Positions 52,041 to 61,286 are shown, counted from the first letter of the stretch. The stretch is 64,000 nucleotides of DNA from Halorussus lipolyticus (GCF_029338375.1 NZ_CP119804.1:2500955-2564954); one strand, 5' to 3'. Notes: generated by a model not told the origin, from the sequence alone. Numbers and translations: made by a program.

Positions 52041-53243
52041 TTACTGATAAATCGGGAAGAACTCGAACAGGAGAAACGAGGCCACCGCGGAGATACTCGG
52101 CGTCAGAATCCAGAGCATGATGACGCGACCGGTCGAGGCCGGGTCGAACAGGTCCTTGGTCTGGAGTTCGTCGGGGTCCTCCTCGCCGATTTTCTGCACC
52201 TCGTCGTCGGGTTCTGCCGTCAGCGCGTCCACCGACATCTTCGACTCGCCTTTGCTTGCGTCTCTCTGTTCGTCCTCTCCTCGGACTGCGGCGGCCGCGG
52301 CGTCCCGGACTCTGACGGCCCGAGTCGCCCGGCCCCACCCGAGACCGATGATACACATCGTCGCGCTGACCGCGAGACTCGCGGGGATACCCAGCACCGA
52401 CAGGAAGGTGATGAGCGACGCCGAGACCACCTCGACGATGAGCGCCGCCAACAGCGGCAGGTCGGTGAGGTCGTTGCCCACCGTGTCGAGGGTCCGGCGC
52501 GCGATGGTGAACGCTCCGAGTCCGATTGCACCCGCGGCGAGGAGGATGCCCTGATTGATTCCCAACTCGCCACTTCCCACGAGCGGAGCGACGGCGTTCG
52601 CCACGTTGCTCGCGCCCGCCGAGAAAGCCATGTAACAGGCGATGACGACGACGAGGACACTGCTGACCAACTCCCGGCGGTTGGTCGTCGCGCTCGGGAC
52701 CGGGTAGGGAATCGAGGCCACGCGGTTGTACTCGAATAACGGTCCGTCCGACCGGTCGATGCGGAACCACACGTCCAGATAGGGGTAGAGATACCGACCG
52801 ATGACCGCGCAGACCCAGAAGGCGACGATGGGCGCGACCAGCCACCACGAGACGATTTGGCCCATCACGCCCCAGTCGATGTCGCCCGCCGCGACGCCGA
52901 GGCCGGCGATGGCTCCCACCGCAGTCATGGATGTCGAGGCGGGGACGCCGAACAGGTTCGAGACCAGCAGGGCTAAGCCGACGAAGAACAGGACCCCGAC
53001 GCTCGCGGGGAGCGTGAACAGCACCGAGGGCACGATTTTACCGCCCATCGTCTCCACGACGTTCCGGCCGACCGTCCAACCGCCCAACAGCGCGAAACTC
53101 GCCATCAGCGCGGCCGCACCCAGTTTCGACAGGACGCCACTTCCGACCGCAGGACCGAACGCGACACCGGTAGACGACCCACCGATGTTGAAACCGACGA
53201 AGACCGCTACTGCGAGACCAACGAGTAGGAGTACGCTAATCAC
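52041..53243 (-). CDS. inorganic phosphate transporter, PiT family (2)
   Basis: A 400-residue phosphate permease with the PiT signatures FNIGGSSTGVAFGPAVGSG (near residue 18) and FSAGASNVANAVAPLVGSGE (near residue 207). About ten helices, with a hydrophilic stretch (about 310-365) before the last helix pair. Start is GTG (ATTAGC follows), with ATTTAAACGG as a TATA element about 30 bases upstream. It is a close tandem paralogue of the next gene and lies downstream of it. Confidence 0.92.
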   Translation of the reverse strand: MISVLLLVGLAVAVFVGFNIGGSSTGVAFGPAVGSGVLSKLGAAALMASFALLGGWTVGRNVVETMGGKIVPSVLFTLPASVGVLFFVGLALLVSNLFGVPASTSMTAVGAIAGLGVAAGDIDWGVMGQIVSWWLVAPIVAFWVCAVIGRYLYPYLDVWFRIDRSDGPLFEYNRVASIPYPVPSATTNRRELVSSVLVVVIACYMAFSAGASNVANAVAPLVGSGELGINQGILLAAGAIGLGAFTIARRTLDTVGNDLTDLPLLAALIVEVVSASLITFLSVLGIPASLAVSATMCIIGLGWGRATRAVRVRDAAAAAVRGEDEQRDASKGESKMSVDALTAEPDDEVQKIGEEDPDELQTKDLFDPASTGRVIMLWILTPSISAVASFLLFEFFPIYQ

Positions 53244-53408
53244 AGTATCTACAACACACGAAACCCGTTTAAATGGGGCGGTTCACACGGTGCGCTCGGC
53301 GTGTCCTCGCCTCGGTATCGCCGGTGGAGAAATAAATATATGCCTTTAGAACAATCTTTAATTGCTATTAGAATTAAAAACGTTTCTTAGAATCGGTCAC
53401 TATCGCTC

Positions 53409-54752
53409 TCACCCGATGGGCGCGTATCGGAAGACCAGATACGCGGCTACCGTCGCAATTCCGGGCACGAGATTCTGGAGGAGGATGACTCGCGCCGTCG
53501 TCGCGGGTTGGTAGAGTTCGCCCGCGGCGGGTGCGCCATCGGGTTCGACCATCCGAGACGAGTCCTCGGTTTCGACGGCACCGCCCACGCTCGACGCAGG
53601 GACTGCCGGAGCGTCGGGGACCGAATCCGCCACCGTCGCTCGACCCCAACCGAGGCCGACGACGCTCATCGTGGCGATGACGACGAAACTCGCCGGGATG
53701 CTGAGCGCCGACAGCGCGGTCACGATGGTCGAACTCACGGTAGCGACCACGAGCGCGGCGACCAGCGGAAGGTCGGTCAAATCGTTGCCCACGGTGTCGA
53801 GGGTCCGGCGCGCGATAGTGAACGCTCCCAACGCGGTCGCTCCCGACGCCAGCAGGATACCCTGATTCATCGAAATCGCACCGTTACCGACCAGCGGAGC
53901 AACGGCGTTCGCCACGTTGCTCGTCCCCGCCGAAAAGGCCATGTAACAGCCGATACCGACCACGAGCGCGGTGCCGCCGAACTCCCGCTGGGTCGTGTTT
54001 GGACCGAGTTCTGGCCGGGGGACTGCACCGGACCGGTCGAGTTCGAGCAAGGGGCCCTCGGTCTGGTCGATGGCGATGCGCTCGGCGAGGTCGTCGTACC
54101 AGTACCGGCCTATCATCCCGCTCGTCCAGAAGCCGACGATGGGCGCGACCAGCCACCAACCGACGATTTCCACGACTGCCTCGGTATTGAGCCGGCCGAG
54201 CGCGAGGCCGAGTCCGATGATGGCTCCGACCGCGGTCATCGACGTGGAGGCGGGCACGCCGAAGACGTTCCCGAGAAATAGCGCGAGACCGATGAACAGC
54301 AGGACGAAGATAGTGACTTCCATCGTGAAGGGGTCGCCCGCGACGAGTCCCTGCTGGAGGGTGTCCACGACTCGCCGCCCGAGGGTCCACCCGCCCAGCA
54401 AGAAGAAGACGCTCATCAGCGCGGCCGCGCCGAGTTTCGAGACGGTTCCGCTTCCGACCGCCGGACCGAACGCGACACCGGTGTTCGACCCGCCGATGTT
54501 GAAGCCGACGAAGATGGCGACGGCGATGCCGACGACGAGGAGCAGACTGGTCACGAGACGTACATCGGCGGAAACCGATTTAAATGGTACCGTCACTCGG
54601 TAGCCCGGTTCGACCACGACGAGTTCGTGAACCTTCGCGGGGTTCTCCGCCGGTTGGCTCACCGAATCGACCTCGTGGTCTCGGAGGTGGTCGAGAATCA
54701 TTCTTCCGACCGTCTCCGAGGTATCGGGGTTCCAGAGTTGATATAGTCTCAT
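53409..54752 (-). CDS. inorganic phosphate transporter, PiT family (3), with N-terminal extension
   Basis: A PiT permease with FNIGGSNTGVAFGPAVGSG and FSAGTSNVANAVAPLVGNG, closely like the gene after it. As drawn (447 residues) it has an extra 66-residue soluble N-terminal part (MRLYQLWNPDTSETVG ... VVEPGYRVTVPFKS). Inside this extension the minus-strand sequence CATTTAAATCGG is a good TATA box about 25 bases before an in-frame GTG at 54554, where the sibling transporter starts. So either a small regulatory domain is fused, or a short gene runs in frame into the transporter with its own internal promoter. Confidence 0.88.
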   Translation of the reverse strand: MRLYQLWNPDTSETVGRMILDHLRDHEVDSVSQPAENPAKVHELVVVEPGYRVTVPFKSVSADVRLVTSLLLVVGIAVAIFVGFNIGGSNTGVAFGPAVGSGTVSKLGAAALMSVFFLLGGWTLGRRVVDTLQQGLVAGDPFTMEVTIFVLLFIGLALFLGNVFGVPASTSMTAVGAIIGLGLALGRLNTEAVVEIVGWWLVAPIVGFWTSGMIGRYWYDDLAERIAIDQTEGPLLELDRSGAVPRPELGPNTTQREFGGTALVVGIGCYMAFSAGTSNVANAVAPLVGNGAISMNQGILLASGATALGAFTIARRTLDTVGNDLTDLPLVAALVVATVSSTIVTALSALSIPASFVVIATMSVVGLGWGRATVADSVPDAPAVPASSVGGAVETEDSSRMVEPDGAPAAGELYQPATTARVILLQNLVPGIATVAAYLVFRYAPIG

Positions 54753-54851
54753 TCGGTATAGAAGGTGAAAATTATGCAGGAAGGAACATTTCTACTCTCG
54801 TAGCACGGGACGCTGGGCATCGTCACGTCTGAAGAAACGTCTGCCCGAGAA

Positions 54852-54965
54852 ATGACACAAATGCCAGCCGCCCTCATTATCGGGGGTGCCACCCTGCTTG
54901 GAAGTGAAAGGCCAGTCGGGTGGGCCCTGATGGGGGCTGGCTTCGGCATGTGGCTAGTCGGATAA
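54852..54965 (+). CDS. 37-residue hydrophobic small protein
   Basis: A micro-frame beginning MTQMPAALIIGGATLLG and ending GFGMWLVG; two short Gly-rich hydrophobic segments are separated by SERPVG. It sits alone between two divergently oriented genes (PiT 3 and serA). ACGTCTG is repeated just upstream. No family is recognised; it may be a small membrane protein or chance. Confidence 0.35.
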   Translation: MTQMPAALIIGGATLLGSERPVGWALMGAGFGMWLVG

Positions 54966-55198
54966 CTCGCCAACCAACCTCTTTATTATCACATAACCGT
55001 CGCGGCTCAGGTTAGCGAGGTATCGTCGTCTACCGATAGTAACAGATGTGTCACGATGGCGTGTTAAACCTTTGGGAACCGACCCTGACGGATTTAAAAA
55101 TATTCCCCGAGAGCGACGAGGGCGTATCAGGTAATCAAGTGCTGGCAAATGGTACAGGCGGAGAAAGGGTTATCCCGGCGGCACGACTTTCCACAATC

Positions 55199-56785
55199 AT
55201 GAAGGTTCTCGTAACGGACCCCATCGCCGACGCAGGTCTGGACCGACTCCGTGAGGCCGGTCACGAAGTGGAAACCGCCTACGACGTAGAAGGGGACGCG
55301 CTACTGTCTGCCGTCTCGGACGCGAACGGACTCATCGTGCGCTCCGGAACCGACGTGACCGAGGAGGTCTTCGAGGCCGCCTCAGACCTCGTTATCGTCG
55401 GGCGGGCGGGTATCGGCGTGGACAACATCGACATCGAATCCGCGACCGAACACGGCGTCATCGTCGCCAACGCGCCGGAGGGCAACGTCCGGGCCGCGGC
55501 CGAACACACCGTGGCGATGGCGTTCGCCAGCGCGCGGTCCATCCCGCAGGCCCACGCCCGACTCAGCGACGGCGAGTGGGCCAAGGGCGACTACCTCGGC
55601 ACCGAACTCAACGGCAAGAACCTCGGCATCGTGGGTCTGGGTCGGGTCGGCCAAGAGGTCGCCAAGAAACTCAATTCCCTCGGCATGGACCTCGTGGCTT
55701 ACGACCCCTACATCAGCGAGGACCGCGCGAACCAACTCGGCGCGGAACTCGTGGACCTAGACGAGTGTCTCGACCGCGCGGACTTCCTGACGGTCCACAC
55801 GCCCCTGACCCCCGAAACCGAGGGCCTCATCTCCGACGAGGAGCTAGCCGAACTCGAAGGCGGGTATCTGGTCAACTGCGCCCGCGGCGGCGTCGTGGAC
55901 GAAGACGCCCTTGCCCGCGCAGTCGAGGACGGCGTCCTCGCGGGTGCCGCGGTGGACGTGTTCGCCGACGAACCCGTCTCGCCCGACAATCCGCTCCTCG
56001 GCGTGGACGACGTGGTGGTCACGCCCCACCTCGGCGCGAGTACCGAGGCCGCACAGGAGAACGTCGCCACCAGTACCGCCGACCAAGTGGTCGCGGCGTT
56101 CGCCGAAGAACCGGTCGTCAACGCCCTCAACGCGCCCTCCATCGACGAGAGTGCCTTCCCCCGCGTCGAACCCTACATCGGACTGGCCGAGACCGCGGGC
56201 AAGATTGCGACCCAACTGCTGGACGAGCGCATCTCCTCCATCGAGGTCCACTACGAGGGCGACATCGCCGACGAGGACGTTGAACTCGTGACCGCCAGCG
56301 CCCAGAAGGGCGTCTTCCAACCCCTCGAATGGCAGGTCAACGCGGTCAACGCGCCCCAAATCGCCGAGGACCGCGGCGTCGAAGTCACCGAATCCAAGAC
56401 CCGCCAGACCGAGGACTTCCAGAGCCTCGTCCGCGTCACCGTCTCGGGCGACGACGAGTCTATCAGCGTCGAAGGCACTCTGTTTGCCGGCGACGACCCG
56501 CGCATCGTCCGGGTGGACGACTACCGCATCGACGCCATCCCCCACGGTCACATGCTGGTTGCCCGCAACGAGGACGCGCCGGGCGTCATCGGGTTCATCG
56601 GCACCGTGCTGGGCGACCACGAGGTCAACATCGCGGGGATGTTCAACGCCCGCGAGGCCATCGGCGGCGAGGCGCTGACAGTCTACACCCTCGACGCGCA
56701 GGTCCCCGACGAGGCCAAGGAGGCGCTGGAGAACGACGACCGAATCATCGAAGCGCGCTACATCGAACTGAACGGCGCGGAGTAG
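55199..56785 (+). CDS. serA: D-3-phosphoglycerate dehydrogenase
   Basis: A 528-residue long-form SerA, first enzyme of serine synthesis. The nucleotide motif GLGRVGQEVAKKL is near residue 148; catalytic Arg is in CARGGVVDEDAL (near 232) and His in TPHLGASTEAA (near 281). An allosteric substrate-binding domain (about 320-445) is followed by a C-terminal ACT domain (about 455-528, HMLVARNEDAPGVIGFIGTVLG), which normally binds serine for feedback inhibition. The ATG at 55199 gives MKVLVTDPIAD; a longer frame upstream lacks homology. Confidence 0.97.
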   Translation: MKVLVTDPIADAGLDRLREAGHEVETAYDVEGDALLSAVSDANGLIVRSGTDVTEEVFEAASDLVIVGRAGIGVDNIDIESATEHGVIVANAPEGNVRAAAEHTVAMAFASARSIPQAHARLSDGEWAKGDYLGTELNGKNLGIVGLGRVGQEVAKKLNSLGMDLVAYDPYISEDRANQLGAELVDLDECLDRADFLTVHTPLTPETEGLISDEELAELEGGYLVNCARGGVVDEDALARAVEDGVLAGAAVDVFADEPVSPDNPLLGVDDVVVTPHLGASTEAAQENVATSTADQVVAAFAEEPVVNALNAPSIDESAFPRVEPYIGLAETAGKIATQLLDERISSIEVHYEGDIADEDVELVTASAQKGVFQPLEWQVNAVNAPQIAEDRGVEVTESKTRQTEDFQSLVRVTVSGDDESISVEGTLFAGDDPRIVRVDDYRIDAIPHGHMLVARNEDAPGVIGFIGTVLGDHEVNIAGMFNAREAIGGEALTVYTLDAQVPDEAKEALENDDRIIEARYIELNGAE

Positions 56786-56903
56786 CGCGGACTCTACCTC
56801 GATTCCGGACGATTTTCTTCCAGAAATTCCGTTCCGGCAGTTCGAACTGCCCGTTACTGGTTGGGATTGGTGCGGTAGGCTATTACTCCAAGATAGAAAT
56901 CCT

Positions 56904-56925
56904 GCGCGGTGCTACAACACCGCGC
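56904..56925 (+). repeat. hairpin copy 1 of a duplicated leader
   Basis: GCGCGGTG CTACAA CACCGCGC is an 8 bp stem with a 6-base loop. The identical 22 bases recur at 57077-57098 before the next micro-gene. In both places GGTTTGGCAAATCTT follows after 7 to 12 bases. Confidence 0.75.
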
Positions 56926-56930
56926 GGCCG

Positions 56931-57005
56931 GTGGTTTGGCAAATCTTTTTCGCTCTGCTGACTGGAGCGTCCCAGCCTTCACTCGACAGCAAAGGTCGGT
57001 GCTAA
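56931..57005 (+). pseudogene. remnant paralogue of the 51-residue micro-gene
   Basis: From a GTG this reads VVWQIFFALLTGASQPS and stops after 24 codons; the first residues match MVWQILALLALLL of the gene at 57109. The 15 bases after the start are identical in DNA. It lies 6 bases after the first hairpin copy. It is best read as a decayed tandem duplicate. Confidence 0.5.
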
Positions 57006-57076
57006 AATAAACCCACCGATTTAGTCTACGAGGTGGAGTATAGGGATTTAAACCTAACAGATTCGAATCTGGTTTT

Positions 57077-57098
57077 GCGCGGTGCTACAACACCGCGC
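57077..57098 (+). promoter_or_regulatory. hairpin copy 2, leader of the 51-residue gene
   Basis: The same hairpin as at 56904-56925, ending 10 bases before the ATG at 57109. GGAGC lies between the hairpin and the start, a weak Shine-Dalgarno. Confidence 0.6.
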
Positions 57099-57108
57099 GG
57101 AGCAAACT

Positions 57109-57264
57109 ATGGTTTGGCAAATCTTGGCACTACTAGCTCTGTTGCTAATCGTCGGCGTTCTCAGCCTTCGGTTCGTGCCGAAGCGTTGGGACCGAGTTGA
57201 CCTGAAGGTCGGGCTTTCCGGCCTGCGCCTGTCGGCGGAAGACTCGCCCGAGGACTCCTCGTAG
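57109..57264 (+). CDS. 51-residue single-helix membrane protein
   Basis: A small protein with one membrane helix (residues 3-22, WQILALLALLLIVGVLSLRF), a short basic stretch (VPKRWDRVDLKVG) and an acidic Ser-rich end. No family is recognised. The start is placed at 57109 because the duplicated block includes exactly this ATG region. The hairpin leader resembles in layout that of the hydrophobic micro-gene at 12487. Confidence 0.55.
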   Translation: MVWQILALLALLLIVGVLSLRFVPKRWDRVDLKVGLSGLRLSAEDSPEDSS

Positions 57265-57366
57265 GAGTCCGGGCACTTCCGTCCGGTCGGTTTCTGTCGC
57301 TCCACCCACCGACGAACGTTCTGCACAACCACCGCTTATTAGTGGTGTCGCTGTCCACCCCCGAAC

Positions 57367-58191
57367 ATGAGACATCTCGGATTGAAGGCCCGAATGGCGG
57401 TCGTCGGGTCGATGCTGTTCGCGTTCTACGCCGTCGCGGCGGTCGTAGCGATGGGAATCTTCGGCTTCTCGCCGGTCCTCGTCGCGCTCGGGAGCGTCGC
57501 CTTCGTCGGCGTCCAGTACAAAATCGGCAAGTGGGCCGCGCTCCGGAGCGTCGGCGCGGAGGAGATGCCAGAAGACCGCTTCCCCGAAATCCACCGACAG
57601 GTCGAGTCGCTGTCGAAGGACATGGGCATCGACAAGCCCCGCCTGATGGTGGCCCGGATGGGCGTGCCCAACGCCTTCGCAGTCGGGCGGAAGGGCGCGG
57701 GGACGGTCGTCGTCTCCGAGGAGTTACTTCAGATGCTCGACAGTCGCGAGGTCGAGGGCGTCCTCGCTCACGAACTCGCTCACATTCGGAACCGGGACGT
57801 GGTGATGATGGTCCTCGGGCAGGGCGTGGCCTCCATCGTCGCCATCGTCGCTCAGTGGGTGGTCCTGCTGACTGGCGAGAACGACCTCGCGGACTTCTTC
57901 CTCGCCATGGTCGTCGGCCAAATCACCCAGATGCTCGTGATGGTGTTCGTCTTCGCCATCTCGCGATACCGAGAGTACGTCGCGGACCGTGACGCGGCCG
58001 CGGAAATCGGCGGCGGCGAACCCCTCGCTACCGCGCTGGAGAAAATCAGTCGCGGAAGCGAGCGCGCCCAGAAATCCGAAATCGACTCGGAGGTCAGCGC
58101 GCTGTGCATCTTCGGCGAGGGGACCGGTCTGGCGCGACTGTTCGCCAGCCACCCGCCGGTCGAGAAGCGCATCGAGCGCCTGCGTAACTGA
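57367..58191 (+). CDS. htpX: HtpX-like M48 membrane metallopeptidase
   Basis: A 274-residue zinc peptidase. Two N-terminal helices (about 15-60) precede the catalytic HELAHIRNRD (about 134-143); two more helices (about 150-200) and the third ligand Glu in SRYREYVADRDAA follow. The C-terminus has the family ending FASHPPVEKRIERL. HtpX degrades misfolded membrane proteins from the cytoplasmic side. It precedes a small membrane gene by 16 bases, likely one transcript. Confidence 0.93.
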   Translation: MRHLGLKARMAVVGSMLFAFYAVAAVVAMGIFGFSPVLVALGSVAFVGVQYKIGKWAALRSVGAEEMPEDRFPEIHRQVESLSKDMGIDKPRLMVARMGVPNAFAVGRKGAGTVVVSEELLQMLDSREVEGVLAHELAHIRNRDVVMMVLGQGVASIVAIVAQWVVLLTGENDLADFFLAMVVGQITQMLVMVFVFAISRYREYVADRDAAAEIGGGEPLATALEKISRGSERAQKSEIDSEVSALCIFGEGTGLARLFASHPPVEKRIERLRN

Positions 58192-58207
58192 CGGAGCCAC
58201 GACGAGT

Positions 58208-58435
58208 ATGGACATCCGAACACTCCTCGCTGGCGTCCTCGGCGTCGGCCTCGGCCTGTTTTTCCTCGCGGCCCCGGAGGCCGTCGTACAGATTCACACT
58301 GCGGGTCGAAGGCCGCCCGGCCGTGACGGCGAGTACGGCGAGGAGTCGGTTGCGGACCGCTGGCGGCGACTGGTGCAGGTCGTCGGGATTGCGCTCGTCG
58401 GTGTCGGGTTGTACTTCGGCACGACCGCGTTCTGA
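58208..58435 (+). CDS. small two-helix membrane protein
   Basis: A 75-residue protein with helices at about residues 5-28 and 55-74, separated by a charged loop (HTAGRRPPGRDGEYGEESVADRWRR). No family is recognised. The ATG at 58208 lies 16 bases after the htpX stop, so it is probably in its operon. Confidence 0.7.
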   Translation: MDIRTLLAGVLGVGLGLFFLAAPEAVVQIHTAGRRPPGRDGEYGEESVADRWRRLVQVVGIALVGVGLYFGTTAF

Positions 58436-58683
58436 GAAGAATGGATTCGGAGTACGCGCTGTTCGCTACTATGCGATGGCAGGTGCTTGCCTAACTAGCG
58501 TTTCGACCATCCAGTCGAGAAAGAAATAATATTGTATTTTTAAGAATCAAATAAGCTCTCTAAAGGATTATAATTATTTCTACGCTCGGCCCTTCTTCAC
58601 TCGCTCTCGGGAGGACGTTCGACAGCGCCCCAAAGGCCTGTCACGCGCTTAGGAATTCCACGAATCGAAATCGCTTTAATTCT

Positions 58684-58697
58684 TTAGGTGGGCCTAA
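58684..58697 (+). promoter_or_regulatory. DtxR-like iron box before the siderophore-binding gene
   Basis: TTAGGTGGGCCTAA is a near-perfect palindrome with TTTAGG/CCTAAA arms and differs at two inner bases from the classical DtxR box TTAGGTTAGCCTAA. It lies between the TATA element TTTAAT (58675-58680) and the ATG at 58706, over the expected transcription start. Iron-dependent repression is implied. Confidence 0.65.
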
Positions 58698-58705
58698 AAC
58701 ACGTG

Positions 58706-59953
58706 ATGGACGACGAGACTGGCAAGCCGGTACCGACGCGCCGCGAGTTCCTCAAGTACGGTGGGGCGGTCGTCGGCGGTGGACTGCTGGCCGGGTGTAC
58801 GGGTGGGTCGAACTCGTCGCCGACTTCGACCGCTTCCGAGTCGGGGACGACGACCGAATCGACGGCGACCGAATCGGGAACGACCCAATCAGACGGTTCC
58901 TACTCGGTGTCGATGGCACCGGTCGGGGAAGTCACGTTCGATGGCGTCCCCGAGGACGTGCTGGTGTACGAACTGGCCTACGCCGACATGACCGTGGCGT
59001 ACGGGTACGGCGACTCGATAAACTCGCTGGGGTTCGACGCCGCCGCCGGGGGCAACACGCTGGACGCCTACTACGAGCGTCTCGACGGCGTCTCGTTCGA
59101 CCACGACGACCTGACCCAACTCAACAGCGGTTCGAGGAACGTCACCGTGGACAAGGAACTCCTCTACGAACTGGATTCGGACCTTCACTTGGTCGATCCG
59201 TGCCTCTTTACGTCCTTCGACGGGTGGAAGCAGTCGGACATCGAGGAGATTCGGGAGAACGTCGCCCCGTGGTTCGGAAACTCCTACAGTCGCAGGCGCG
59301 GCCAACCGCCGGAGGCGTGTCGTGACCGCTACCAGTATTACACGCTCTGGGAAATCGCGGAGAAGGTCGCCGACGTGTTCCGAGAGCGCCAGCGGTACGA
59401 GGCCCTCAAGACGGTCCGCGACGACCTCCTCGACCGAATTCGCTCGAACCTCCCGCCGGAGGACGAACGCCCCACGGTCGGGTCGGTTATCTTCATGCAG
59501 GACACGTTCTACCCGTCGAATATCAACGCGAAGGGGTTCGCCACCGCGCACGTCCGGCCGTTCGGCGCGACCGACGTGTTCGCTGGCGACGACGTGACCT
59601 ACGACACCACGTATAGCTACGAGCAGATGCTCGAATTCGACCCGGACGTTCTCCTGCACCGGTACGGAATCGACTCGTACTACGACGTCTCCCAAATCGC
59701 GGAGACGTTGGCCGACCACCCCGTCGCAAGCCAGATAACGGCCGTCGAGAACGGTCGGGTCTACCCGTCGGGGCATCCGGTCCAAGGACCGATAATGAAC
59801 CTCTTCCAGTTGGAGATGACGGCCAAACAACTGTATCCCGAGCAGTTCGGCGAGTGGCCGGACTACGAGGGCGGCGCGTACCCGAAAATCCCCGAGGAGG
59901 AACGACTGTTCGACCGCCAGCGAGTCGCGGATGTCGTCGCCGGGAACGTCTGA
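58706..59953 (+). CDS. iron-siderophore ABC transporter substrate-binding lipoprotein
   Basis: A 415-residue exported protein with a Tat signal (TRREFLKYGG) and lipobox LLAGC, so the mature protein is a membrane-anchored lipoprotein. A Ser/Thr/Glu-rich linker (about 30-62) leads to a FepB/BtuF-type bilobed binding domain (VLVYELAYADMTVAYGYGD ... TVGSVIFMQD ... DVLLHRYGID). The iron box in its promoter supports iron-siderophore uptake over cobalamin. No permease or ATPase lies beside it. An MFS gene follows. An upstream GTG (58688) overlaps the operator and is not preferred. Confidence 0.88.
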   Translation: MDDETGKPVPTRREFLKYGGAVVGGGLLAGCTGGSNSSPTSTASESGTTTESTATESGTTQSDGSYSVSMAPVGEVTFDGVPEDVLVYELAYADMTVAYGYGDSINSLGFDAAAGGNTLDAYYERLDGVSFDHDDLTQLNSGSRNVTVDKELLYELDSDLHLVDPCLFTSFDGWKQSDIEEIRENVAPWFGNSYSRRRGQPPEACRDRYQYYTLWEIAEKVADVFRERQRYEALKTVRDDLLDRIRSNLPPEDERPTVGSVIFMQDTFYPSNINAKGFATAHVRPFGATDVFAGDDVTYDTTYSYEQMLEFDPDVLLHRYGIDSYYDVSQIAETLADHPVASQITAVENGRVYPSGHPVQGPIMNLFQLEMTAKQLYPEQFGEWPDYEGGAYPKIPEEERLFDRQRVADVVAGNV

Positions 59954-60049
59954 GCGCCGTTGAACTCGGTCGCTACCTGCACACCGTTGGGTTCCCCACG
60001 CCCCTGCCGCAAAGCCCGCACTCAAATAGCTCCCCGACCTTGCTCCGGT

Positions 60050-61285
60050 GTGTCCCGCGGCCGCGCCGAGGAGTCCGACGCCGACCCCGACGAGCAAGAG
60101 CGCCTGCTGACCGGCTACTCCGGTCGCCTCCTGCTGGCAGTCTCGCTCGGGTGGGCGGCGATTCAGGGCGGCCGACTCGTCCTCTCGCCGATGCTCCCGG
60201 CGGTGATGGACGACCTCGCCATCACCGAGTTCCAGTCGGGACTGGCGTTTACGCTCCTGTGGGGCCTGTACGCGCTCTGTCAGTATCCGAGCGGTCGGCT
60301 CTCGGACAACCTCACGCGCAAATCCCTGCTGGTCGCTGGCCTCTCGCTCGTGGTCGCCGGATTCGGCGTCTTGGCGAGTGCGCCCGACTACCCCTTCTTC
60401 CTCGTCGGCGCGGCCATCGTCGGTACCGGGGCGGGCCTCTACCCGACCCCGGCTCGGGCGCTCGTCTCGGACCTGTTCGTGAAGCGCCGAGGACAGGCGT
60501 TCGGCCTCCACACGGCTTCCGGCGACGTTGGCGGTGCGGCCGCGGCCGGACTCGCAGTCGCGGCGCTGGCAGTCGCTGGCTGGCGGTCGGCCTACGCGCC
60601 AGTTCTGGCCGTCCTCGCAGGTGTCGCGCTGGCGCTCCACGTCTGGGGCCGCGAGGAGTACGACCGACCGGACCTCTCCCACGAGGCCGTGGTCGCCGGA
60701 CTCGCCGACGCCCGCCGGACCGCCCGGCGGCTCTGGAAGAATCCTCGGTTTCGGTGGCTCCTGCTGGCCTACGCGCTCTACGCCTTCACGTGGCAGAGCG
60801 CGGCCGGGTTCCTGCCGACCTTCCTCCGGGTCTCGAAGGGGTTCCCGCCGGGCCTCGCCAGCGGCGGGTTCGCGGCCCTGTTTCTGGTCGGCGCGGCGGT
60901 CAAACCCCTCGCGGGGTCGCTCGGCGACCGGTTCCCCCGCGCCGGAGTGGCGGCGGGCGCGCTGGTCGTCGCCGCCGGGGCGCTCGCCGGTTTGCTTCTG
61001 GCCTCCGGGACGCTCCTCGCGGGCCTCGCCGTGGTCGTCTTCGCCAGCGGACTGATGGCCTACCCGCCGGTGATGCAGGCGCTGTTGATGGACACCTTTC
61101 CGGACGGAAGCATGGGCGGCGACCTCGGCGCGACTCGGACCGTCTACATCGGTCTCGGGAGTCTCGGCCCGAGTTACGTCGGGTTCGTCGCGGGCCGAGT
61201 CTCCTACACAGCGGCGTTCGCGGGCTTGTTGGTCTGTCTATTCGTGAGCGCCGGCATCGTGGTTCGACTGGCGCGGACGAGGTAG
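60050..61285 (+). CDS. MFS transporter
   Basis: A 411-residue major facilitator with twelve helices. The loop 2-3 motif appears as YPSGRLSDNLTRKS (near residue 83) and the symmetric one as KPLAGSLGDRFPRAG (near residue 286). The start is probably GTG 60050 (SRGRAEESD follows); a longer frame from 59960 has a non-haloarchaeal composition. It lies 96 bases after the siderophore-binding gene and could move a siderophore or a related compound, though a separate role is possible. Confidence 0.85.
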   Translation: MSRGRAEESDADPDEQERLLTGYSGRLLLAVSLGWAAIQGGRLVLSPMLPAVMDDLAITEFQSGLAFTLLWGLYALCQYPSGRLSDNLTRKSLLVAGLSLVVAGFGVLASAPDYPFFLVGAAIVGTGAGLYPTPARALVSDLFVKRRGQAFGLHTASGDVGGAAAAGLAVAALAVAGWRSAYAPVLAVLAGVALALHVWGREEYDRPDLSHEAVVAGLADARRTARRLWKNPRFRWLLLAYALYAFTWQSAAGFLPTFLRVSKGFPPGLASGGFAALFLVGAAVKPLAGSLGDRFPRAGVAAGALVVAAGALAGLLLASGTLLAGLAVVVFASGLMAYPPVMQALLMDTFPDGSMGGDLGATRTVYIGLGSLGPSYVGFVAGRVSYTAAFAGLLVCLFVSAGIVVRLARTR

Positions 61286-61286
61286 A

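Noticed and set aside
54749..54973. 74-codon minus-strand frame between PiT 3 and serA
   Set aside because: Pro/Ser-rich with no halophilic acidity; the plus strand offers a better, though weak, small frame.
54954..55148. 64-codon minus-strand frame upstream of serA
   Set aside because: It needs a TTG start, crosses an AT-rich promoter-like stretch and has no recognisable domain.
58889..60682. Long minus-strand frame opposite the siderophore-binding and MFS genes
   Set aside because: It overlaps two recognisable genes and has no motif of its own.
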